45,902 nt of DNA from an uncultured Verrucomicrobiota bacterium (GTDB lineage: Bacteria; Verrucomicrobiota; Verrucomicrobiia; Limisphaerales; UBA9464), in the NCBI GenBank assembly GCA_903939515.1, contig CAJAHH010000130.1, positions 1 to 45,902 of the forward strand, written 5' to 3'. How positions within the stretch are numbered: the stretch's first letter is position 1; the number at the start of each line of letters is the position of its first letter. The notes beneath the pieces are model-generated. The model was not told where the DNA came from. It searched no databases and worked only from the letters and a program-made list of their open reading frames with translations. Both the position numbers and the translations under genes were made by a program. This document shows, one piece after another, positions 23,550 to 31,998 of this stretch.

Positions 23550-24569
23550 ATGATGAAACATCAAGTTCCACTCTATTTATTTGGGACTCCGGGACCTGTC
23601 GGCGGAGCTTCAACCAAAATTCTTGATCTACTGCCGCTCTTGAGTCGAAATTTCGACGTTAAATTAGTCCTTGGCCCGCGTGAGCTCCGCCACAAACCAT
23701 TAATTCAATATTTAACGGCTAATTCTTACAATTTTTTGTCGCGCGCGAAATTTCCACGAAAGGCTTATGGAATCGCGCTTGCAATCTGCGAATTGGATTT
23801 CTTTAGTTCTGGACAGGCTCAGCGTGTTAAAGACGCTGGCCTAAAACTAGTTTGGTCGAATGAGATGATGTGGCCATTTGCAGGTGAATCCGACGCAGTG
23901 CGATGCGGATTAGTGGATCACGTCTTATTTCTTTCAACAATACAGCAGGATGCGTTTCGGGAAATGTATCGGGGAGTAAAACAATCCATTGTTGGAAATT
24001 ACATAGCACCAGACTCGTTTCCATTCATCGATCGCCATAACGCACCTGATTTTTCGATCGGAAGGCTCTCACGGCCCGATCCGGTTAAGTATCCATGCAA
24101 TTTCCCCCTTTTCTACGAAGAAATCGGGCTTCCTCATTGGCGTTTTCGAGTTCAAGCGTGGAGTCGGGAATTGGCACGCATGTTCTCATGGCATAAGTTC
24201 GACAATCGGTGGGAATTCTATTTCACCAATCAACTACCTTCTCGGGTGTTTCTATCTCGCGTGGATTTGTTTGTATATCCGCTTGGACATTCTTTCATTG
24301 AGTCGTGGGGGCGGGTCGTAGGTGAGGCAATGTTGACTGGCTCAATCCCACTTGTACCGTCGGGGCATGGATTCGAACGCATCGTGGTCTCCGGAGTCTC
24401 GGGATATATTTGTAACTGCTTTGATGAGTTCAAAGCGCTAGCACGCGAACTCGAAAGTGACTCAAAGAAACGCCACAATATGGCTCTTAAGGCGCACGAG
24501 CATGCGCGCTACAATCTATTTGATCAAACGAAGCATGAGCAACTATGGGTTCAAGTTTTAAGTGTATAA
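23550..24569 (+). CDS. Glycosyltransferase, GT-B fold (GT4-like)
   Basis: 339 aa. An N-terminal Gly-rich loop (FGTPGPVGGASTK) and the C-terminal signature FIESWGRVVGEAM with E251-x7-E259, followed by TGSIPLVPSGHGFERIV, are typical of GT4-type retaining glycosyltransferases that use nucleotide sugars. Cytoplasmic. It follows the MauE-like gene by 13 nt and precedes an unknown gene by 12 nt, so an operon is likely. The acceptor is unknown: it could be a polysaccharide or a peptide. Confidence 0.75.
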   Translation: MMKHQVPLYLFGTPGPVGGASTKILDLLPLLSRNFDVKLVLGPRELRHKPLIQYLTANSYNFLSRAKFPRKAYGIALAICELDFFSSGQAQRVKDAGLKLVWSNEMMWPFAGESDAVRCGLVDHVLFLSTIQQDAFREMYRGVKQSIVGNYIAPDSFPFIDRHNAPDFSIGRLSRPDPVKYPCNFPLFYEEIGLPHWRFRVQAWSRELARMFSWHKFDNRWEFYFTNQLPSRVFLSRVDLFVYPLGHSFIESWGRVVGEAMLTGSIPLVPSGHGFERIVVSGVSGYICNCFDEFKALARELESDSKKRHNMALKAHEHARYNLFDQTKHEQLWVQVLSV

Positions 24570-24581
24570 GAGTGCTTATTC

Positions 24582-25163
24582 ATGAGTGAAAAATTAATCT
24601 GCCAATGGACAGTTCTAGGGCATGAAACACTAGATTGGGCAGCGAAATTCTCAAGTGAAAACTGTCAACTCAGTTCGCCTATCCCTTTCATCGCCTTCAC
24701 TCCAAAAATTGTCCCGGGAACCATCTCGTGCGCGCTTCCAGAAATAAATAAAGAAGGGGATTTTTTTCAACTAATACTACTTAAAACGGCTTGCTCGAAA
24801 CTAAAATATGACATTTTCATTTGGACGCCTCCACGTTCGCAAGGACCGATAACGCGACCAGAGTCAATTAACCTGCTCGGACTACTTCCTGTATACATTC
24901 CACTATACACTCCAAGCTCTAGCTTTTTATCGGCCGCGGATGAAATGTCATTGGAGCTTCTTGAAATAGCAGGAATCAGACGCCCTATGTTGCCGTGTGC
25001 TGAGGCTGCCTGGATCGTTCGCCGCAAAGCAATTCCTGCAATTTGGGACATGTCCCATTATTTAATAAATTTAGCAGCAGCAGAAGGCCTTCCAGTTAGC
25101 ATGTCAACTTGCCTCGCATTTTGTGCTCAAATGCTAACTGCGGATCGCAACAGATTGTCCTAA
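24582..25163 (+). CDS. Hypothetical protein, possibly a divergent sugar-transferase-like protein
   Basis: 193 aa, ATG at 24582 (spaced 12 nt from the GT4 gene). No confident family. DIFIWTPPRSQGP and AEAAWIVRRKAIPAIWDMSHYL loosely resemble the MDSD and NAGFFIVPNKIPWDLF blocks of the glycosyltransferase at 26225, so it may be a reduced relative, but the metal-binding DxD is absent. In a cluster with two real glycosyltransferases. Confidence 0.4.
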   Translation: MSEKLICQWTVLGHETLDWAAKFSSENCQLSSPIPFIAFTPKIVPGTISCALPEINKEGDFFQLILLKTACSKLKYDIFIWTPPRSQGPITRPESINLLGLLPVYIPLYTPSSSFLSAADEMSLELLEIAGIRRPMLPCAEAAWIVRRKAIPAIWDMSHYLINLAAAEGLPVSMSTCLAFCAQMLTADRNRLS

Positions 25164-25214
25164 CTAAAGCGATCTTAAAAGGAGATTGTTGTTCCAACAA
25201 AAATAGGACTGGCC

Positions 25215-26000
25215 ATGAAAGCTAAGGATCGTAACAAAATTCAGTATTCCATGCAGCAAGGAGTGACACTTGTTGAAGTTATGGTGGTTTTAGCTGTAGT
25301 TGTAATGCTCTTGTCGATCTTACTCCCAGCACTCGGTAAGAGCCGCGCGACTACTCGAAAAACGATTTGTCGGTCGAACCTGCGGCAATTGAGTCTTTCA
25401 ACGATACTCTACTCAAATGATGATTCTAAAGGAGTTTTAGTTGCACAACTGGAACCTGATGATCAAAATTTGTCTTGGCTTTATCCAAGGTATATTCCGA
25501 ATCGCAGTTTGCTTAATTGCCCAGCTACGTTAAACAGAATCTCAGAAAAGCCTCGCGTAGATCAGATTTCAGGAGAGCCGACGCTAGCTGAGCTGACATT
25601 TTTAGCCACGGATGGAAAATCACGGTCTGGTGTGAGTTACATGCAAACTGGTTGGATGGGCTGGCGCACGGGTTCTTCGACTACGATTGAAATTAAAGGT
25701 CGTACCTGGGAGGTTCCATTTACTAGGAAAACTGTCGAAACCGTAAATCATTACGAGCATTTCTGGAACGCATTCTCACTCAAAGGCATCATTCCAGGTC
25801 CATCGCAGATTTGGATCTTCAACGACAATAACTACGCAGACCAAATTCATTTTCCTGATCGGTTAGACAATCATGGAATTTTTGGCGGCAATGTCGCGTT
25901 CGTTGATGGCCACGTTGAATGGGTTTCAGCGAGTAAATATGTTTACAGCTACGAACTTTCACAGGATGACAATCGAGAGACGATCGGTTTTAAGTACTGA
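25215..26000 (+). CDS. Prepilin-like protein with N-terminal methylation/cleavage motif
   Basis: 261 aa. The class III signal QQGVTLVEVMVVLAVVVMLL gives prepilin peptidase cleavage after G16 with Glu21 as +5 residue, followed by a hydrophobic helix and the KSRATTRKTICRSNLRQL segment typical of planctomycete/verrucomicrobial pseudopilins. Near the C-terminus NHGIFGGNVAFVDGHVEW is the H-x9-DG motif of this group. Such proteins are very numerous in these phyla and probably build type II secretion-like pseudopili or surface fibres. Its place in the peptide/glycosyltransferase cluster suggests cell-surface export. Confidence 0.85.
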   Translation: MKAKDRNKIQYSMQQGVTLVEVMVVLAVVVMLLSILLPALGKSRATTRKTICRSNLRQLSLSTILYSNDDSKGVLVAQLEPDDQNLSWLYPRYIPNRSLLNCPATLNRISEKPRVDQISGEPTLAELTFLATDGKSRSGVSYMQTGWMGWRTGSSTTIEIKGRTWEVPFTRKTVETVNHYEHFWNAFSLKGIIPGPSQIWIFNDNNYADQIHFPDRLDNHGIFGGNVAFVDGHVEWVSASKYVYSYELSQDDNRETIGFKY

Positions 26001-26224
26001 TGCGCAATTTGAGATCAGGAAACAGATTGTGCAAAATGCAGGGAAACTCGCCGACAGTGAATTACACGAGATGGAAATGATGTTTAGCAATTTACTCTAA
26101 ACACAGGTATTGAGGTAAGTGATCATGGTGGGGTGAAAAGCCCTCTTGAGAACAGTTAGTAATTTTAAAGTATAACCAATGGCTTGCAAGTGTATTTTGC
26201 AGACCGGTTTAAATATTAGCCATA

Positions 26225-27628
26225 GTGAAAACGATGGATCTTCCGCAAACGGTTCGCGATTATGCGTGTTATGTTCTTTCTTGTGAACGGGATATGTCTA
26301 TGCTTTACGGTAGTCTTGATTCCCTTCAGAAAATGGTTGGGTGTCCGTACCGGATCGTTGTTGTCTCTGATGGTTCGATCAGTTGCAAATCCAAGCTGTT
26401 GCTGGAGAGAAATTTTAGTTGTCTAACTGTTGTGGAATGGGACGCATTCACGGCCGAAAGTGAATGGCGGAAACGTTTCGAATTCTTGGCAGATACACCT
26501 ATGGGGCGGAAGCTTATCCTTATGACGCTGATGCCTTTGGGGGGGCCATCGTTCTACATGGATTCAGATGTTGTGTTTTTTCCAGGTGCGAATGATTGTC
26601 TCTCCCCAGCGTGGTGCAGGAGGGAGCCATCAGTGTTACTAGATTGTCAGTATTCGCTTGATATGCGGATGCTTGACTCTCCTTCCGAGGTCGGTTTCTC
26701 TACGAACGCTGGGTTCTTTATCGTTCCCAATAAGATTCCTTGGGATCTTTTTATGGATCGAATCGAGCGCGTCCGAGATTCGTTCGTCCCATTTAGCGAA
26801 CAGACCGTCGTTCATTTAGCACTGCGAGCAGCCGGCGGAATTGCACTGGATCCAAATACCTGCATTCTTGAAATTGAGGATTCCTTTTCGGAAGACGATC
26901 TCTATGCGACTAACTCTAGTGCTTTTCGGCATTATGTAGCTCCGTTTGCGCGTTCGAAGATTGGTCGCTCAGTGATGGCAGTTGAGGGTGGTAATCCTGC
27001 CCGAGAGGAGTTTCGGTCAGTCATTTGTTGCCGCCGTTCTAGTGAATTGGCAGTAGTCTTCTGCCGTACTCTGACTCGACTTCGAGAGTTAGGCTATAGA
27101 GAGCTAGTAGAAGCGTTCCTTAAACGTTTCTGTATTGGTCGAACCCAATCCTATTGGATGATGTCAGGGTTTGTTGCTGGAATTGCAAAGGCCTTGGAAC
27201 ACGAGCAGGCAGATTGTGTCAAGGAGCTCTTCGATATAGAAATGCTTGGCATTCAGGTCTGGGCGGCTGCTTCGACTCAACCCCACTTGAAATCGGGAAT
27301 AGAAGATGGCGGTATCATTCCATCATTATTAAAACTGAACCGAATTGTAGGCATTGCTCCAATTGTTCACCTTTGGAATGAGACTTGGGGATGGGTCGCG
27401 GTTTCAGGGGCCAAGGTACAGTACAAATGGGTTGTAATCTATCCGACGGTGCGTGGTGTCGCGGAATGGTACTTTGATGAGGATCCGGTCAGCCTAGGCA
27501 GTGATCAAAATGTCGAAGCACTTGATCGAGATTGGAATTGGTTTTCCGGAGGAAGTCCATTTACATGCAGCGGCGGGAGCCTCAGAAGACGCCTTGCGAG
27601 ATGCGGAATTCTGCATAGCGTTACATAA
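26225..27628 (+). CDS. Glycosyltransferase, GT-A fold (GT8/GT2-like)
   Basis: 467 aa; GTG at 26225, or ATG at 26234. A nucleotide-sugar fold start (YRIVVVSDGSISCKS) is followed by the metal-binding DxD in FYMDSDVVFF (D113-x-D115) and the acceptor-side block STNAGFFIVPNKIPWDLF, as in family 8-type enzymes. The C-terminal roughly 200 residues are of unknown function and end close to the IS66 insertion. 224 nt separate it from the prepilin gene, so it may have its own promoter. Likely cytoplasmic, using UDP- or GDP-sugar. Confidence 0.7.
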   Translation: MKTMDLPQTVRDYACYVLSCERDMSMLYGSLDSLQKMVGCPYRIVVVSDGSISCKSKLLLERNFSCLTVVEWDAFTAESEWRKRFEFLADTPMGRKLILMTLMPLGGPSFYMDSDVVFFPGANDCLSPAWCRREPSVLLDCQYSLDMRMLDSPSEVGFSTNAGFFIVPNKIPWDLFMDRIERVRDSFVPFSEQTVVHLALRAAGGIALDPNTCILEIEDSFSEDDLYATNSSAFRHYVAPFARSKIGRSVMAVEGGNPAREEFRSVICCRRSSELAVVFCRTLTRLRELGYRELVEAFLKRFCIGRTQSYWMMSGFVAGIAKALEHEQADCVKELFDIEMLGIQVWAAASTQPHLKSGIEDGGIIPSLLKLNRIVGIAPIVHLWNETWGWVAVSGAKVQYKWVVIYPTVRGVAEWYFDEDPVSLGSDQNVEALDRDWNWFSGGSPFTCSGGSLRRRLARCGILHSVT

Positions 27629-27914
27629 ACGTAGGAGATTCCGAGATTTGAATTGAAGCTAGCAGTAATTTTTCTGTGTACGTGTTTACAGCCATTTATA
27701 GAAATCATTACAAGTGAATTTCAATAAATATTGAAGACTTATGGAGCGATTCTTTAGTTAATTTGTAGTTCGACGCCAAAGTGGATGCGCGGCAATTCAA
27801 ACTGGGACCCGCAGCCGTCCTGGGTTATGTGTATGCCGAACCCCATGGTTTCCAAATCGATTTGAACCAATCGATGGTGAAGGGTGTATACACTCACTGT
27901 AACACAGTTCAAAG
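27629..27914. other. Gap before the IS66 element; possible gene fragment and IS66-end-like sequence
   Basis: About 285 nt. A stop-free stretch of about 49 codons (27771-27917) just before the IS could be a gene fragment, but nothing supports it beyond length. At 27839 GAACCCCATGGTT, identical to 13 nt of the IS66 terminal repeat, occurs outside the element. The last 8 nt (27907-27914, GTTCAAAG) are the left copy of the IS66 target duplication. Confidence 0.4.
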
Positions 27915-27931
27915 GTAAGCGTGCGGTGAAC

Positions 27932-29490
27932 CTTTCAATTACCCACAAGTTTCAACCGTCAAAAATCAAGAAAATTTGAAAAAATTAATATACAATCGAT
28001 TCGGTTTGTTATGAATTTAAAGAGTGCAAGTTAAACCGATTTCCGATGATAACAGTTCACCCTCAAACGATGGACTTAATAAGTGGGTTGAATCTGAAAT
28101 TGGGACTTCGCATTTTGCGGATGAACGTCTAGCAAAGCGTTTTGGAACACTCTTAGGTATGCTGACACGCAGAGTAGGCGACAGCCTTCCCGCTGCGTGT
28201 GAGGATTGGGCAAATACGAAAGCAGCTTATCGTTTTTTCTCAAACGACCGAGTAACTGAACAGGAAATCCTGGCTGGCCATTTTGTATCAACAGCCCGGC
28301 GGGTCTTATCTTCAGCTGAGGAGACTTTTCTTGTGCTGCATGACACCAGTGAATTCTCCTACAATCGGGGTAACACGAGCAATTTGGGTTTCATTTCCAA
28401 ACTTCCCAATGGCAAACCACGGTCTCATCCCGACCCTCATCGACGACTGAGAGGAATTCTCTTGCACTCGAGTTTGGTCATTACCACGTGCGGCCTCCCG
28501 CTAGGGATTGCTGCCGTCAAGTTGTGGACACGAAAAGAATTCAAAGGATGCAATGCCCTGAAGCGGAAAGTCAACCCAACCAGGATACCTATCGAAGACA
28601 AGGAGAGCTTCAGATGGTTAGAAAATATCCGACAGTCAACTCGATTGCTGGCCCGGCCAGAACAGTGCGTCCATATCGGAGATCGAGAGAGTGACATTTT
28701 CGAGTTGTTCAGCGTGGCTAAAGACCTTGGCACAAAATTCATTGTTCGGACCTGTGCAAAACGTATGACAAAGGATGGAGGTACCTCGGTAGCTGAAGTG
28801 ATGACTGAGAGCCTGGCTCAAGGAGTACACCAGATTCGAGGTCGAACCAAAGAAGGTGAGAATTACCAAGCGGCCTTGGAAATCAAATTTGCAAAACTTT
28901 TGATTCACCCACCAGTGGCCAAAGCAAAGCGATATCCGGCACAGGAGTTAACTGTGATCCACGCAACCGAAACATCTGTCCCAGAAGGCAGAGACAGAAT
29001 TTTTTGGAAGCTGTTGACTAACTTACCAGTCAAATCACTGTCAGAAGCTATTGAGAAAATTGAATGGTATGCAATGCGTTGGAAGATCGAGATGTTCCAT
29101 AAGGTCTTAAAATCCGGATGCAGAGCTGAAGAGTCCAAGTTAAGAACATCTGAAGGCTTAGCAAAATTGATCGCGACTCTATGTATCGTTGGATGGAGAA
29201 TCTTTTGGATGACGATGCTTCAACGCGAAAATACAACTGAAGAACCAACAGCAGTTTTCACTGAAAACGAATTAAATATTCTTGACAAATTAGTAAAACC
29301 AAAGAGGCATGAAGCGAGTCAACCGAGGAGTCTGTCCAATTATATCAGGAAAATGGCCAAACTTGGGGGGTACCTGGCACGAGCGAGCGACCCACCACCG
29401 GGCAATCTAGTCGTCTGGCGAGGCTTTTCGCGTCTCAATGATATCCATCTTGGCATGTTACTGGCGAAAGGAAATGTGGGTAATTGAAAG
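27932..29490 (+). mobile_element. IS4-family insertion sequence nested in the IS66 left end
   Basis: 1559 bp. Terminal inverted repeats begin CTTTCAATTACCCACA on the left and end TGTGGGTAATTGAAAG on the right (perfect over 16 nt). Target duplication GCGGTGAAC at 27923-27931 and 29491-29499 (9 bp, as for IS10/IS50-type members). The duplicated bases are part of the IS66 terminal repeat, so this element landed inside it after IS66 had inserted. Confidence 0.95.
28024..29487 (+). CDS. IS4-family transposase
   Basis: 487 aa, GTG start. N-terminal Tn5-type DNA-binding region (WVESEIGTSHFADERLAKRF, then DSLPAACEDWANTKAAYRFF). Catalytic DDE: D107 in LHDTSEF, D220 in IGDRESDIF and E356 in the family signature YAMRWKIEMFHKVLK (the Y-2-R-3-E-6-K motif). 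The stop codon lies within the right inverted repeat. All catalytic residues and both ends are intact, so the element may be active. Confidence 0.95.
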   Translation: MQVKPISDDNSSPSNDGLNKWVESEIGTSHFADERLAKRFGTLLGMLTRRVGDSLPAACEDWANTKAAYRFFSNDRVTEQEILAGHFVSTARRVLSSAEETFLVLHDTSEFSYNRGNTSNLGFISKLPNGKPRSHPDPHRRLRGILLHSSLVITTCGLPLGIAAVKLWTRKEFKGCNALKRKVNPTRIPIEDKESFRWLENIRQSTRLLARPEQCVHIGDRESDIFELFSVAKDLGTKFIVRTCAKRMTKDGGTSVAEVMTESLAQGVHQIRGRTKEGENYQAALEIKFAKLLIHPPVAKAKRYPAQELTVIHATETSVPEGRDRIFWKLLTNLPVKSLSEAIEKIEWYAMRWKIEMFHKVLKSGCRAEESKLRTSEGLAKLIATLCIVGWRIFWMTMLQRENTTEEPTAVFTENELNILDKLVKPKRHEASQPRSLSNYIRKMAKLGGYLARASDPPPGNLVVWRGFSRLNDIHLGMLLAKGNVGN

Positions 29491-29541
29491 GCGGTGAACC
29501 CCATGGTTCCCGATTTGGTTTGAGCCAGGTGACAGTGAGGG

Positions 29542-29721
29542 ATGCATGACATTCAAGGCCCTCGCCGGCGTCGCCACCAACCCGAGATCGATCAACTAGT
29601 TCGTGAGTTCCGGGACTCTGGGCTCAACCAGTGGGAGTTCGCCCAAAAGGTCGGCGTCCACCCACTGACCGTGAACCGTTGGATCCGAACATCTTCGGTC
29701 GATGGCGCCAACCTACCGTAA
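29542..29721 (+). CDS. 59-aa helix-turn-helix protein of the IS66 element
   Basis: ATG at 29542. Sequence: Arg-rich start (GPRRRRHQPEIDQL), then FRDSGLNQWEFAQKVGVHPL and TVNRWIR, a clear helix-turn-helix like that of IS66 TnpA. It precedes the longer tnpA by 55 nt. Either a duplicate regulator or a short extra DNA-binding protein of this IS group. Confidence 0.6.
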   Translation: MHDIQGPRRRRHQPEIDQLVREFRDSGLNQWEFAQKVGVHPLTVNRWIRTSSVDGANLP

Positions 29722-29776
29722 GCGTCACCCGGAGCACCACTACCGCGGGGTGCGTTGATCAGGGTAAGTTGGCGGC

Positions 29777-30136
29777 ATGGACACAAATGCGAGTGTATCC
29801 CTGCTGAAAGAGGACTTGGCTGGCCGGATCCGAGTCCCGGCTGCGAAGAGGCTGCAGATCTTGGAGGAGTTCGATCGCAGCGGAATGAGCGGATTAGCCT
29901 TTGCCGCGTTGGTCGGTGTGAAGTACCAGACCTTCGCCAGTTGGCGTCGCCGCCGTTCCGAGCCTCCCAACGACCACAACCAAGGGACTCCTTCCACACG
30001 CTTCGTCGAAGTCGCGGCACCACAGTCCCATCCAGCATTGGAACTGGAGCTCCCTGGTCAGGTGCGTCTGCGGATCAGCGAGAGCACCCAACTGCCTCTC
30101 GTCGTGGAACTCCTGCGTCAACTCCACGCATGTTGA
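29777..30136 (+). CDS. tnpA: IS66 accessory protein TnpA
   Basis: 119 aa with a helix-turn-helix (KRLQILEEFDRSGMSGLAF, then YQTFASWRRRR), the usual small first protein of IS66 elements, needed for transposition. It overlaps tnpB by 7 nt (ATG at 30130, stop 30134-30136), indicating translational coupling. Confidence 0.85.
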   Translation: MDTNASVSLLKEDLAGRIRVPAAKRLQILEEFDRSGMSGLAFAALVGVKYQTFASWRRRRSEPPNDHNQGTPSTRFVEVAAPQSHPALELELPGQVRLRISESTQLPLVVELLRQLHAC

Positions 30137-30483
30137 GTTTTTCTGGCGCACTGCGGGTGTTCGTGGCCATCGACCCCTGCGACATGCGCAAAGGCTTCAA
30201 TGGTCTGCACGCTTTGGTCACCGAACGATTGGCCGAGGATCCCCGGGGCGGATCGCTCTTCGTCTTCACCAACCGACGACGAAACCGGATCAAGATCCTC
30301 TTTCGCGATCGTACCGGGGCGTGGATGTGCACCAAGCGACTTGAAGAAGGCACCTTCTCCTGGCCTCAGCCCAGCCACGATGCGACGACCAAGCTTTCTC
30401 TGACTCCGGAGGCGCTGGCATTGCTCACCGATGGGGTCGATCTACGAGGTGCCAAGCTCCGTCCGTGGTATCAGCGTGAGTAG
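30130..30483 (+). CDS. tnpB: IS66 accessory protein TnpB (Orf2)
   Basis: 117 aa. Typical IS66 Orf2: FVAIDPCDMRKGFNGLHALV, LFVFTNRRRNRIKILF, and TGAWMCTKRLEEGTFSWP. The ATG at 30130 is the start overlapping tnpA. Longer frames upstream are out of context. Role in transposition is essential but not catalytic. Confidence 0.9.
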   Translation: MLSFSGALRVFVAIDPCDMRKGFNGLHALVTERLAEDPRGGSLFVFTNRRRNRIKILFRDRTGAWMCTKRLEEGTFSWPQPSHDATTKLSLTPEALALLTDGVDLRGAKLRPWYQRE

Positions 30484-30557
30484 TTTTTGGTGGGCACTAA
30501 AAGACGATAAAACCCCCGGTTTTTGGCCCTGTAACTGCTACTTTTGCGACGTTGTTT

Positions 30558-31867
30558 ATGACGCCGCGCGAAGCCGAACTGACCCGCCAATTGGAGGCGG
30601 CTTTGTCGGCCTTGTCGGGGATGGAAGCGCTGCGGCGGGAGAACCAGTTGCTGCGTCAGAAGTTGGATCAGATCACCCGGCGCTTCTTCGGAGTGTCCAG
30701 CGAGCAGTTGCCGAGCAATCAGTTGGAACTGGTCCTGGCCCTTCCGGAGGTTGAAGTCGAAGTCCGGCCCGGGAAGATCGAACCCAGTCCCTCCGCGGAA
30801 AAGAAAACACAAAGACCCGTTCGCAAGGCCCGCGTGCCGGAGCACCTCCCAGTGGTGGAGGAAGTGCTCGAACCGGACGACGTCAAAGCGGCACCCGAGC
30901 AATGGCGCCGGATTGGTGAGGAAGTCAGCGAGCAATTGGATTACGAGCCGGGCCGCTTCTTCCGGCGGCGGTTGGTGCGTCCCCGATACGTGCAGCGCAC
31001 CGAGCCGGATGCTGCACCGGTGATTGCACCGCTGCCGGAGCGCCTGTTGGAGCGCAGCCTGCCGGCTCCGGGACTCTTGGCCCACATCCTGGTCAGCAAG
31101 TACTGCGATCACCTGCCGCTGTACCGGCAGGAACGGATCTATGCCACCCGTCACGGAGTGGAGTTGCCCCGCCAGACTATGGCCCGCTGGGTCGGTCTGG
31201 CGGCCGACTGGTTGAGACCGATCTACGACCTGATCCTCACCGGGGTGATGGCCGGTGGGTATGTGCAGGTAGATGAAACGCCCGTCGAGTATCTGGATCC
31301 TGGTCGAGGCGAGACCGGCCAAGGGTACCTGTGGACCTGCCTTCGACCGGGAGGAGACGTGGTGTTCCGTTGGGAAACCAGCCGAGCGGCCAAGTGTCTG
31401 GACAAGCTTCTGCCGGTTGACTTCAGTGGGGTATTGCAGTGTGACGGGTATGCGGCCTATGGATCCTTTGCCCGACGTCATCCCCACCCCCTGACGTTGG
31501 CAGGGTGCTGGGCCCACGTGAGGCGCAAGTTCTATGAGGGGCGGAATGAGTCGCCATTGTGGGCCGGTTGGGTACTGAGGCAGATCCAGCACCTTTATCG
31601 GGTGGAGGCTGTGCTGCGCCAGAACCGAGCAGGTCCTCGGTTGCGGGAAGCACTCCGGAGCTCCGAGAGCCGGATGATCGTTGAGCGGCTTGGCCGGGTG
31701 CTGGCGCGGATGCAGCCCAAGACGTTCCCGACATCTCTCTTGGGTGAGGCGATTGATTTTGCCCGGGGGCAATGGCCCCGTCTGTTGGTGTTCCTTACGG
31801 ACGGACGGGTTGAAATCGACAACAACCAGATCGAAAATGCGATCCGGCCTACGGCGCTAGGAAAGAA
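30558..31867 (+). pseudogene. tnpC: IS66 transposase TnpC, 5' part, interrupted by the RIT element
   Basis: ATG at 30558; N-terminal coiled coil (LRRENQLLRQKLDQI), zinc-finger region, then the DDE core with D in YVQVDETPVEYL, D in LQCDGYAAYGS and E in VEIDNNQIENAIRP. The match ends at ALGK within AAAGAA (31862-31867), the left target duplication of the nested RIT element. The frame continues artificially into the RIT to 32168. The missing C-terminus resumes at 35282. Confidence 0.95.
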
Positions 31868-31905
31868 TTATGCCGAGATCCGGATTATGCGGAGTACGGC
31901 GGCCG
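31868..31905 (+). repeat. RIT left terminal inverted repeat
   Basis: Made of two direct copies of a motif, TTATGCCGAGATCCGG and TTATGCGGAGTACGG, followed by CGGCC; inverse of 35218-35255 without mismatch. Likely recombinase binding sites. More single copies occur at 32056-32065 (CTCGGCATAA) and 35149-35158 (TTATGCTGAG, overlapping the last recombinase stop). Confidence 0.85.
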
Positions 31906-31998
31906 AGTTGGTGATGAACGGGCTGGACTGTTCAATCGATGGATGGCTGAGGAAGGGTTGTGTTTGCGCGATATCCCTGTGGGTTTTCGCGAAACACC

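Noticed and set aside
24582-25163. Calling this gene a glycosyltransferase outright
   Set aside because: Resemblance to the GT-A enzyme at 26225 is limited to short blocks and the DxD motif is missing.
26000-26079. 26-aa ORF overlapping the prepilin stop codon
   Set aside because: Starts at a TGATG overlap but has no motif or composition to support a real peptide.
30471-31772. 433-aa minus-strand open frame
   Set aside because: Shadow of IS66 tnpC; Pro/His/Gln-rich and without homology cues.
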